Shown here: positions 1 to 7,617 of the stretch, one piece after another
How the letters are laid out: every line of letters starts with the position of its first letter
Numbering within the stretch: the stretch's first letter is position 1
Assembly (NCBI RefSeq): GCF_000375525.1
Contig: NZ_AQXC01000003.1
Location: forward strand, 124,001 to 188,000
Direction of reading: 5' to 3'
DNA from: Corynebacterium propinquum DSM 44285
Lineage (GTDB): Bacteria > Actinomycetota > Actinomycetes > Mycobacteriales > Mycobacteriaceae
Length of the DNA: 64,000 bases
Notes under the pieces: model-generated
Databases searched by the model: none
Seen by the model: only the letters and a program-made list of their open reading frames with translations
What the model was told of the DNA's origin: nothing
Made by a program: the position numbers and the translations under genes

Positions 1-549
1 ACGAATGCACCGCATTCGCTTGCCGACGGCCAGTACGCCTCACGTCGCGCCGTCGTCGATGGCGTGACTGCTGACTTGCAGGTGACGAGCCTGCGGTATG
101 CCACTGATGCCGAGGCCGCATCTGCGCGCTGGGCGGAGGCCAACACCCCGGATGGGGTGGATGCTGCTGCGTGGCAGGAGGTCGTCGGCAAGCGGGTCCG
201 GCATATCGTCAGCGAGATTGCCCGTACTGCCACTGCGATCGAGCAATTGCAGCGTGGTGATCTGGCCGGTTTTGGCGAATCCATGCAGGCCAGCCACGCT
301 TCGCTACGTGATGATTACGAGGTCAGCGTGGCGCAGTTGGATGTTTCGGTCGACGTCGCGATGGAACACGGTGCACTTGGTGCGCGCATGACCGGCGGCG
401 GTTTTGGTGGCTCATCGATTGCGTTGTTGCCTTCCGAGAAGGTGGAACAGGCCGCGGAGGCAATCGCGCGGGCTTTTGCCGAGGCAGGTTTTGCCGAACC
501 CGAATTTGCGGTGGCTCTTCCGGGTGCGGGTGCGCGTCGGGAAGCGTAG
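1..549 (+). CDS. galK: Galactokinase, C-terminal part (cut by window edge)
   Basis: The frame is open from base 1 and gives the last 182 residues of galactokinase, the cytosolic GHMP kinase that phosphorylates galactose to galactose-1-phosphate in the Leloir pathway. The visible part holds the family's LADGQYASRR segment, the SHASLRDDYEVS region and the GHMP motif 3 (GARMTGGGFGG). The N-terminal galactose signature and the GHMP ATP loop lie outside the window. Nothing in the visible part suggests decay. The next gene is convergent, 14 bp away, so galK is the last gene of its transcript here. The assignment is firm; the operon partners to the left cannot be seen. Confidence 0.93.
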   Translation, partial: TNAPHSLADGQYASRRAVVDGVTADLQVTSLRYATDAEAASARWAEANTPDGVDAAAWQEVVGKRVRHIVSEIARTATAIEQLQRGDLAGFGESMQASHASLRDDYEVSVAQLDVSVDVAMEHGALGARMTGGGFGGSSIALLPSEKVEQAAEAIARAFAEAGFAEPEFAVALPGAGARREA

Positions 550-563
550 CGTGAACTGCGGCA

Positions 564-1889
564 CTAGCCCAATAATGCGAGAGGAACAACTGCGCATCCG
601 TCGGCACGCCGATACGCATGACTTCCCGTGGTGACCACGATTTTGTCGACAAGCCGGGAACCAAGTTGTTCCCCCAACCAATTCAGATGCCGCACGTCGC
701 GGTCTGTGGGGACCGGGTTGAGTTTAACCTCAAAAGCAATGACCTTGCCGTCGTAACGCTCCAGAATCAGATCGACTTCTCTGCTTCCGCCTTGCAACCG
801 CAGGTGTGCTGTCTCTGCCTCGGCTGCCTGGCCGGCTGCGCGAACCGTCAGGGTAACCAAAGATTCAAACAGCTGACCGAACAGCTCCCAGCTGCCCGGA
901 TCACGCGAGACCAACATTTCTGCTGTGACGCCCAGCAAGGCTGCTGCGATTCCCGGATCAAAAATCTGATGTTTGGGCCCTACGGTCAGGCGTTTCAACG
1001 GCGTGCGGTTCGGGTGCCACGCCGGAACGGGATCAAGCAACCAAAGTTTCTGGAGCATATCGCGGTAGCCCTGGGCGGTTTCTTTGGAAGTTTTGTTGCT
1101 GTCTCCTGCCGTCGCCGCATCGAGTATTTTGTTGTATGCCGTCGGCGTCGACGATGCTGCAGCGTAGGCGCGCCACCAGGCCCGCAAGGATTCCGGTTTG
1201 CGCACCAATAGTCCTTGCTCCGGAATATCGCGGTCAATCACCCGGTGGATATAAGACGCTACGTGCTGCCTGCGGGCGCGCGGCGGCAGCGTGCAGATGC
1301 CCGGCAGCCCGGTCGAACAAATAGCTTCGGCGTAATCGGTCAACTGCCAATCGGTTGCACCACTAATTTCTGCGCGGGAATCATTGTTCTGCTCGAATAG
1401 TTCCGCTATCCGGACGCTAGGCTGCGTGTTGTCGCGTTCTGCCACCGATAGCGGGCGCATGCGCAATGACAGAATCCGACCTGCACCGGAGTGCGTGTCG
1501 ACGCCACTTGTGGGGGTAGCGCTACCAGTCAGCAAATACCTGGTAGCCACGTGCTTATCGACGTTGCGCCGCACCGCGTCCCACACCTGCGGGACATGTT
1601 GCCACTCATCTAGACAAATTGTGCCTGGACCCTGCAAGATGTTATCCATCTGGGCGTAGAGCAATTCGCGCTCGTTATCCCGGTCTAGATGCCAGGTTTC
1701 ATCTGCACGACGGATGCTGGTTTCGGACTTGCCGACGCCTTTTGCCCCATCGATCGCGATCGCTGTCAGACCATCCAGTGCTTCCAGTTCGTCATCGATG
1801 TAGCGCCAAAGGTAGTTCTTTGTGTTGCTTGTTTTGGCGCTGCTACTTGAATTTTCGTGGCCGTCTGATTGATACCCGCTAAGAGCCAT
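564..1889 (-). CDS. DUF4143-type AAA ATPase
   Basis: A 441-residue protein of the large AAA_14/DUF4143 ATPase family, whose cellular role is not settled. Walker A is GAKGVGKS (about 48-55), Walker B is ICLDEWQ (about 91-97), and a sensor-like LTGSAT follows near 120. The C-terminal domain has VDLI followed by FEVKL (about 372-389), the D...ExK layout of a PD-(D/E)XK nuclease-like fold. The first 25 residues are Ser/Asn-rich and probably disordered. The ATG start lies 29 bp from an array of GTTTATC-type repeats with 23-bp spacing (1918-2028). It is about the same length as the second ATPase at 35796-37046 and shares its domain order. It is convergent with galK and divergent from panD. Function unknown; anti-invader, toxin-like or regulatory roles are all possible. 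Confidence 0.8.
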   Translation of the reverse strand: MALSGYQSDGHENSSSSAKTSNTKNYLWRYIDDELEALDGLTAIAIDGAKGVGKSETSIRRADETWHLDRDNERELLYAQMDNILQGPGTICLDEWQHVPQVWDAVRRNVDKHVATRYLLTGSATPTSGVDTHSGAGRILSLRMRPLSVAERDNTQPSVRIAELFEQNNDSRAEISGATDWQLTDYAEAICSTGLPGICTLPPRARRQHVASYIHRVIDRDIPEQGLLVRKPESLRAWWRAYAAASSTPTAYNKILDAATAGDSNKTSKETAQGYRDMLQKLWLLDPVPAWHPNRTPLKRLTVGPKHQIFDPGIAAALLGVTAEMLVSRDPGSWELFGQLFESLVTLTVRAAGQAAEAETAHLRLQGGSREVDLILERYDGKVIAFEVKLNPVPTDRDVRHLNWLGEQLGSRLVDKIVVTTGSHAYRRADGCAVVPLALLG

Positions 1890-1917
1890 GACCTCGATAT
1901 TAGCACTGAACCCGACT

Positions 1918-2028
1918 GTTTATCACGGATCTACTAGTCTATTTATCGCTTTTCTACCCGACCATTCATCATCCCATTAGCACGCCGTTTATCACGCCGT
2001 TTATCACGCCTTTATCCGACCGTTTATC
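1918..2028. repeat. Phased short-repeat array upstream of the DUF4143 ATPase
   Basis: Seven copies of a GTTTATC-like word start at 1918, 1941, 1964, 1987, 1999, 2010 and 2022. The spacings are 23, 23, 23, 12, 11 and 12 bp, so the pattern is a 23-bp period that becomes a half period at the panD end. Four copies are exact GTTTATC (1918, 1987, 1999, 2022); the others are ATTTATC, ATTCATC and CTTTATC. The fullest unit reads CACGCCGTTTATC. The array fills the divergent space between the ATPase and panD. A period of 23 is not a multiple of three, so it is not coding. It looks like a set of protein-binding iterons or a repeated leader element of the ATPase mRNA. Confidence 0.75.
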
Positions 2029-2060
2029 ACCACACCACCACGACGACTAAGGTATGTGCC

Positions 2061-2477
2061 GTGTTGCGTACCATGCTGAAATCCAAGATCCACCGAGCCA
2101 CGGTCACCCAGGCTGACCTGCATTATGTCGGTTCCTGCACCATCGACGCCGCGCTGATGGAGGCCGCGGATATTCTCGAAGGCGAGCAGATCGACATCGT
2201 CGACATCAACAACGGCAACCGCCTGACCACCTACGCGATCACCGGCGATCGAGGCACCGGCGTCATCGGCATCAACGGTGCGGCCGCGCGGCTGATCAAC
2301 CCGGGCGATCTGGTGATCATCATCGCGTATGCGCAGTACAGCGACGAGGAACTACGCGACTACCGTTCTCGCGTAATCTTCGTCGACGAGCAGAACAGGC
2401 AGCTGGAGGCCGGCGCCGATCCCGCACATGCACCGGAGGGCTCGGATCTGCTGAACCCGCGGCACCCGGAGGGCTAG
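2061..2477 (+). CDS. panD: Aspartate 1-decarboxylase
   Basis: PanD makes beta-alanine from L-aspartate for pantothenate and coenzyme A. It is made as a proenzyme that cleaves itself to form a pyruvoyl cofactor. The cleavage site Gly24-Ser25 is present in the stretch [10 protein letters not shown], and the residues before it match the family's usual start ([13 protein letters not shown]), which supports the GTG at 2061 rather than the ATG at 2073. At 138 residues it has the normal length for an actinobacterial PanD. panB and panC are not next to it. It is transcribed away from the DUF4143 ATPase, and the repeat array lies just upstream, which could affect it. Identification is firm. Confidence 0.96.
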   Translation: MLRTMLKSKIHRATVTQADLHYVGSCTIDAALMEAADILEGEQIDIVDINNGNRLTTYAITGDRGTGVIGINGAAARLINPGDLVIIIAYAQYSDEELRDYRSRVIFVDEQNRQLEAGADPAHAPEGSDLLNPRHPEG

Positions 2478-2489
2478 CTAAGACATCGG

Positions 2490-2526
2490 GCTCACATACG
2501 GCGTCGACAAGCCGCTGATGGTGAGC
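2490..2526. other. Imperfect hairpin between panD and the DASS transporter
   Basis: GCTCAC and GTGAGC pair around an inner CGGC/GCCG pair shortly after the panD stop. There is no T-run after it, so it is a weak terminator candidate at best. Confidence 0.3.
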
Positions 2527-2616
2527 TAACTCCCAGCCGAAAACCCTTCCCGACGCCTGCCCACCCGCGTAGCATGACCCGTGTCCAAAGCTTGAATAAT
2601 TGCGAAACGAACGGGC

Positions 2617-4089
2617 ATGAGCACCACTCCAGAAACAACACACGCGGATTCGTCGAGAAGCGCGAAGCCACAGTTTTCGAAGAAAACCGCCATCCACGTC
2701 GCGATCATCGTCGCCGTAACCGCCATCATCTATTTCCTGCCCGCACCCGAGGGCGTCGACCCGCGCGGCATGCACATGGCGGGGATTTTCGTCGGCACGA
2801 TTTTGGGCTTGATTTTACAACCCTTGCCGACGGCTTCTGTTGCGTTGATTGGCCTGGCAGTGGCCATGGTTACCGGCACGATGGATGCCAAGGAAGAGGC
2901 ACTGCAAGGCTTCGGCAACTCCACGATTTGGCTGATCGTCGCCGCGTTTTTCATTGCTGATGGTTTCTTGATCACCGGTTTTGGTCGGCGCATCGCGTTG
3001 TTGTTTGTGTCGGCGTTGGGGCGGAGTTCGCTCGGGCTGTCTTATGGCATGGCGCTGACGGATTTGGTGTTGGCTCCGGCGACGCCGTCGAATACCGCGC
3101 GTGCTGGTGGTGTGGTCTACCCGATTATTAAATCGCTGGCGCACGTGAATGATTCCCGGCCGGATACGGATGAATCGCGTAGGCGGCTGGGGTCTTACCT
3201 CTCGTTGACTGCATTGCAGGTCAACACGATTACTTCCGCGATGTTTATTACCGCTATGGCGGGCAACCCGGTGGCGGTGAATCTGGCTGCTGACCAGGGA
3301 ATTGATATAAGCTGGGGCACGTGGGCGCTGGCTGGTTTGGCACCGGGCTTAGTCGCGCTGATTGTGATGCCGTGGGCCATGTCGAAGGTGTATCCGCCGA
3401 CGCTGAAGAAAACCCCGAATGCTCCGGGTCACGCCCGCGATGAGCTGCGCGATCTTGGGCCAATGACCGCCGCCGAGTGGATCATGCTGGCGACGTTCGT
3501 GTTGCTGCTGGGGCTGTGGATGTTTGGTTCACAGTTGGGTGTTTCGGCGACTTCAGCGGCGTTTTTGGGTATCGCCATTTTGTTGGTGACGAAGGTGTTG
3601 ACCTGGAAGACGATGGCTGCGAATAATGGCGCGTGGTCGACACTGATTTTCTTTTCCGTGCTGGTGGGCATGGCTAGCCAGCTCAACGAGTTGGGCGTCG
3701 TCGACTGGATCGGGGAAGGTGTCGCTGGTGTGATCGGCGGAATGCACTGGATTGCGGCCTTCGTGGTGTTGGCGCTGGTGTATTTCTACGTGCATTATCT
3801 TTTTGCTTCGAATACCGCGCAGATCATCGCGTTGTATTCGGTGTTTTTGGGTGCGGCTGTTGCTGCGGGTGCGCCGCCGCTGTTTGCCGCGCTCATGTTG
3901 GGTTTTGCCAGCAACTTGATCGGCGCGTTGACGCACTATGCTTCCGGCCCGGCTGGTTTGATTTACGGTTCCGGCTTCGTGAAAACCGCGGAGTGGTTCC
4001 GCGTATCGTTTATCGCTTCGGTGATCAACATTGTCATCTTCGGCGTCGTCGGAACCGCCTGGCTCGCGTTGCTAGGCATGATGGGCTAG
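2617..4089 (+). CDS. DASS-family anion/dicarboxylate transporter
   Basis: A 490-residue, multi-pass inner-membrane protein of the divalent anion:sodium symporter group (SLC13/DASS), the family of 2-oxoglutarate, malate, succinate and citrate carriers. A short polar N-terminus (about 25 residues) is followed by hydrophobic helices from AIHVAIIVAVTAIIYFL onwards. Internal features typical of the family include the segment rich in small residues around APATPSNTARAGG and, in the second half, FASNTAQI and ASNLIGALTHYASG, which resemble the two SNT substrate-binding signatures. The ATG at 2617 follows an A-rich leader without a strong Shine-Dalgarno. It is convergent with the Dcu-type transporter only 17 bp away, so two different dicarboxylate carriers sit back to back. 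The exact substrate cannot be read from sequence. Confidence 0.85.
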   Translation: MSTTPETTHADSSRSAKPQFSKKTAIHVAIIVAVTAIIYFLPAPEGVDPRGMHMAGIFVGTILGLILQPLPTASVALIGLAVAMVTGTMDAKEEALQGFGNSTIWLIVAAFFIADGFLITGFGRRIALLFVSALGRSSLGLSYGMALTDLVLAPATPSNTARAGGVVYPIIKSLAHVNDSRPDTDESRRRLGSYLSLTALQVNTITSAMFITAMAGNPVAVNLAADQGIDISWGTWALAGLAPGLVALIVMPWAMSKVYPPTLKKTPNAPGHARDELRDLGPMTAAEWIMLATFVLLLGLWMFGSQLGVSATSAAFLGIAILLVTKVLTWKTMAANNGAWSTLIFFSVLVGMASQLNELGVVDWIGEGVAGVIGGMHWIAAFVVLALVYFYVHYLFASNTAQIIALYSVFLGAAVAAGAPPLFAALMLGFASNLIGALTHYASGPAGLIYGSGFVKTAEWFRVSFIASVINIVIFGVVGTAWLALLGMMG

Positions 4090-4106
4090 CAGCAGCCACC
4101 GAATAG

Positions 4107-5414
4107 CTAGATAATCACAGAACCGAAGAGGTATCCCAGCAGCACAGAGCTGGCAATGCTGACCACGCCGGGAATCAGGAATGGGTGGTTGAACACTGCT
4201 TTGCCGATACGCGTGGTGCCGGTGTCGTCCATTTCGACGGCTGCCAGCAGCGTTGGGTACGTCGGCAAGATAAACAGTGCCGATACTGCGGGGAAGGCTG
4301 CGACGGCTGTGACCGGGTTGACGCCGAGGGCAAGGGCCGCTGGCATGAGCGCTTTGGTTGTCGCTGCCTGCGAGTACAGCAGTGCCGCACCGAAGAAGAG
4401 GACCACCGCGAGCAACCATGGCGAGGATTCCAGGACGCCGCCGGCGAGGTTTTGAATGTCGTCGAGGTAGTGGTTGATCAGTGTGGTTCCGAGCCAAGCA
4501 ACACCCAGCACGCACACGCAGGCGGACATGCCGGATTTGAACACTGGCGTGTTGAGAACGTCGCCGGCCGGGATTTTCGTGAGCATGACGATGATTGTCG
4601 CGGCCGTCAGCATCACAGTCATGATGGCTTCATTGCGCGGCAGAGTTGGCTCGGAGATGAGTCCAACCTGGTCGGAAGTGATGGTTGCCCAGGCCATGAC
4701 GATGACGATGGCAGCGAGGAAGATCAGAACGGACGCTTTAGCACCGGAGCTAGGCTGGTAGTTTTTCGCACCAAGGGGTTCTGCCACCAAGCCTTGCGCT
4801 TTACGTTCGAGGTACACCGGGTCGTCGACAAGTTCTTTGCCAAATTTATTGGCAATCCAGGCAGCTGGGAAGATGGAAATGAAGGTAGCCGGGATGACGA
4901 CCGCGAGCACCTGCAGGTAACCGACGCCCATCGGTTCCAGCAGGCCAGCCAGCAAAACGACGGCGGCGGAGATCGGGGAGGCACAGATAGCCATTTGCGA
5001 AGCGACGACGGCCACCGACAGCGGGCGTGATGGGCGGACTTTGCCTTCTTTTGCGACTTCCACGATGACCGGAAGCGTCGAAAAGGCGGTGTGCCCAGTG
5101 CCTGCGAGGACCGTCATCAGCCAAGTAACGACCGGCGCATAGAAGGTAATACGCTTGGGGTGTTTGCGCAGGAAGCGTTCGGCGATATGCACGAGGTAGT
5201 CCATGCCGCCAGCGCGTTGCATCGCTGCAATGGCGGCGATGACCGTCATGATGATGGCGATGACGTCGAAAGGAATATCTTCCCGGGTGACGGGAATTCC
5301 AGAAAGGCCCAGCAGAACGACGCCTAAACCACCGGCCATACCGATACCGATGGAACCGATTCGTGCGCCAAGGAAGATGGCGCCGAGCACGATAGCAATG
5401 TGAACAATAACCAT
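4107..5414 (-). CDS. Anaerobic C4-dicarboxylate transporter (DcuA/DcuB family)
   Basis: A 435-residue polytopic protein of the Dcu family, which exchanges fumarate, malate, aspartate and succinate across the inner membrane. The start MVIVHIAIVLGAIFLGARIGSIG is the typical Dcu N-terminus. Downstream are hydrophobic helices, including the family-like TGHTAFSTLPVIVEVAKE and SPISAAVVLLAGL. I chose the ATG at 5414 because GGGAG lies 7 bases before it; the in-frame ATGs at 5420 and 5432 are too close to or before this site. Length agrees with DcuA/DcuB of other bacteria (about 430-446). It probably moves aspartate or succinate under oxygen limitation. Which of DcuA or DcuB it matches best is not decided here. 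Confidence 0.88.
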   Translation of the reverse strand: MVIVHIAIVLGAIFLGARIGSIGIGMAGGLGVVLLGLSGIPVTREDIPFDVIAIIMTVIAAIAAMQRAGGMDYLVHIAERFLRKHPKRITFYAPVVTWLMTVLAGTGHTAFSTLPVIVEVAKEGKVRPSRPLSVAVVASQMAICASPISAAVVLLAGLLEPMGVGYLQVLAVVIPATFISIFPAAWIANKFGKELVDDPVYLERKAQGLVAEPLGAKNYQPSSGAKASVLIFLAAIVIVMAWATITSDQVGLISEPTLPRNEAIMTVMLTAATIIVMLTKIPAGDVLNTPVFKSGMSACVCVLGVAWLGTTLINHYLDDIQNLAGGVLESSPWLLAVVLFFGAALLYSQAATTKALMPAALALGVNPVTAVAAFPAVSALFILPTYPTLLAAVEMDDTGTTRIGKAVFNHPFLIPGVVSIASSVLLGYLFGSVII

Positions 5415-5433
5415 GCCCATGCTCCCTTTCACT

Positions 5434-5988
5434 TATTTGTAGTTTATTTGTAGCTAAAGTGGCCCTTCCATTGTCTCGCACGCAGTTGCTTTCGTTTTCA
5501 CAATTAGTGCATTTGTGGTGCGCCCCATATGTGTTTTATCCCTCCCGCAGTTGGTTAATTTTTTGACTAGGCGTTTATCGCCCAATGACCAGGCGGTTGC
5601 AGCTGATTGCAGGTGATAGTGCAGACGATTCGGCAGTGACACCCTGATTCCCCGACAAAGCGCCACGCGGAAGCGATTCGAACATATATAATTTTTCACA
5701 AGCTTCATCTTAGCTGGAATACTCCCGCAATGCGAACACATCTTCCATACCTTTGGGCTTACTGCAGCGTAAGTTAATTCCCGCACCATACAGAACCAGG
5801 ACACAAAATCCCATCATTATTAGCGCTTATGTTGCACTTATATCCGACTACTCTCGACGTCATGAGGTTCCATAACGCACTGCCCCAAATTTTTAGGGCA
5901 CTACACCATTCGAACACCATTGCTTTTTTGAACATCCCCCACTAGACTGAAATCATCTTAATTAGCAATAACGTTCGGGGAGGGCGTC
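5434..5988. other. 555-bp AT-rich intergenic region
   Basis: Divergent space between the Dcu transporter and the DUF222/HNH gene. It is clearly richer in A+T than the flanking genes and holds the promoters of both. A minus-strand open frame at 5454-5804 has no family features and atypical composition, so I leave it out. I see no repeat, RNA gene or clear operator. Confidence 0.5.
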
Positions 5989-7593
5989 ATGACACAGAAC
6001 AACAACCACAGAAACCGTCACGGCGTCGAGCATTCTTCGGGCTCCCCGGAGGCATATTTCACCCACTGCAATCCACATAATAAAAATGCCATGGCAATGC
6101 TGGAGCTGCGTCGTCACGCGTACTTTGCGTGGAAACGAATTACTGATCTCGCCAGTGATGATTTCGATCTCATGCTGCGCGATATCACTGCAGCCAGTGG
6201 CATTAGCAATTACAAGGCCGGTGACATCGCCGCCGCGTTTTACCGCATGTCGGATCTTCCGAAGTTGCGCAAACTTGCAACCTCCATGTGGCAACTGGAT
6301 ATCGACCATTGGATCACCATTGACCGCGCACTGGACAAGGCAGGTGCCGTCAATGCCCACCTGTTTGCCGCCGTCGATGAGCTGCTCGTAGATCTTCTCA
6401 CTCCAACGAAACCGAACCAACAGATGGCGTCGAGAAGAACCATCAGAAACCGGATCACTCGCGAAATTGATGCCCTTGATTCTTCGGTGCGCAAGGACAA
6501 AAAGAAGGAATCGCCCAGGAAAACCTACGGTGTCAACGATATTCCCGATTTTGAGCGCAACGATACCGATACGCATGAAATTCGCTTCGATACCGACGCC
6601 GCCACCGCCGTGACCATTGATGCGCACATCCGCGAACATGCACAACAAACCGGCCTTTCGCTTCGCGACGCCACCATCGACCTACTTTTGGGAAATGCAC
6701 AAACGTCCGTGACGCTGAATTGCTACCGTGCGAACGACGTCGACGACGCCCCGCTGTTCGTGTCGACGACTACGGGCGCTGGCGAACAAACACTGTTCGG
6801 TGCGGCCGCCGACGCCCTTGCCGGTGAGGCAGCCAAGCACCACGACATGGACGCCGTAGCCAACCACGAAGTCGCAGGCTATACCACCACACCAACCATG
6901 CGCGCCGCAGTCACCGGCCGCGATGGACACTGCCGCTACCCAGGTTGTGAAGAACCAGCGACCACCTGCCAAATGGACCACGTCATCGAATATGACAACG
7001 GCGGCGCAACCACCCCGGCAAACCTCATCGCACTGTGCCAGCACCACCACAACATCAAAACTGATCGCCGCGCCCGCCCCATTTTCGAACCAGCCAGCGG
7101 AACCACTGTGTGGTTATTCGCCGACGGCACCTGGCAATCCACCGAAGCAGAAGGCCCATTGGCCAAACCGAACCGGCGCTGGGTACAAACCGTGGCACAG
7201 AAAATGGCGTGCTACCGCAATGCCCAGCGCGAAGAAGCGCAGAAGATGCAGCGTTTGACCGCAGAGAGCAACCAAGCACCTACGCCGGGGATGCCAACAC
7301 CGTCGGAGACACCGAGTACATCGAAAACAAAGTCGGAAGGCCAACAGCTCTGGTATAGCGATATCTTAAAGCTGCAGAGCATGCTGAATCACGATAGTTT
7401 CCGCGTGATCAAGATTGCCGCCTGCCGGAAATACTTCGACAAAATCCAAGAAGCAATTACTGCAATTCGACACCTCGAACCAGAGGTTACCGGGGAGCGC
7501 GCAGACCAGAGCTCAGCCGCTAACCACGCAGTTGAAGGCGACCCCTGGGTGGCGGCTGCCCAGCAAAAGTCTTACGCCGAGCCGCCGTTTTAA
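5989..7593 (+). CDS. DUF222 / HNH endonuclease domain protein (13E12 family)
   Basis: A 534-residue protein with an N-terminal helical DUF222 region and a central HNH nuclease motif (about residues 312-362: HCRYPGCEEP, then DHVIEYDNGG, then LCQHHHNIK). This is the layout of the 13E12 repeat family that is abundant in mycobacteria and corynebacteria and often present in several copies per genome. The Cys pair and the DH and HH residues expected for the beta-beta-alpha-metal fold are intact. GGGGAGGG lies just upstream of the ATG at 5989. The C-terminus after residue 410 is polar and low in complexity. The role is unknown; the family is sometimes linked to mobile DNA, but no mobile element ends are visible here. 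Confidence 0.82.
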   Translation: MTQNNNHRNRHGVEHSSGSPEAYFTHCNPHNKNAMAMLELRRHAYFAWKRITDLASDDFDLMLRDITAASGISNYKAGDIAAAFYRMSDLPKLRKLATSMWQLDIDHWITIDRALDKAGAVNAHLFAAVDELLVDLLTPTKPNQQMASRRTIRNRITREIDALDSSVRKDKKKESPRKTYGVNDIPDFERNDTDTHEIRFDTDAATAVTIDAHIREHAQQTGLSLRDATIDLLLGNAQTSVTLNCYRANDVDDAPLFVSTTTGAGEQTLFGAAADALAGEAAKHHDMDAVANHEVAGYTTTPTMRAAVTGRDGHCRYPGCEEPATTCQMDHVIEYDNGGATTPANLIALCQHHHNIKTDRRARPIFEPASGTTVWLFADGTWQSTEAEGPLAKPNRRWVQTVAQKMACYRNAQREEAQKMQRLTAESNQAPTPGMPTPSETPSTSKTKSEGQQLWYSDILKLQSMLNHDSFRVIKIAACRKYFDKIQEAITAIRHLEPEVTGERADQSSAANHAVEGDPWVAAAQQKSYAEPPF

Positions 7594-7617
7594 ATAACCA
7601 GGCGCAAAATCACGGAA

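Noticed and set aside
1918-2028. CRISPR array
   Set aside because: Units are only 7-13 bases with no spacers of constant length and varied sequence; iteron-like spacing fits better.
5454-5804. Minus-strand open frame of 116 codons in the AT-rich spacer
   Set aside because: No domain, no ribosome site, cysteine- and arginine-rich mixture typical of chance frames; the spacer has promoter-like composition.
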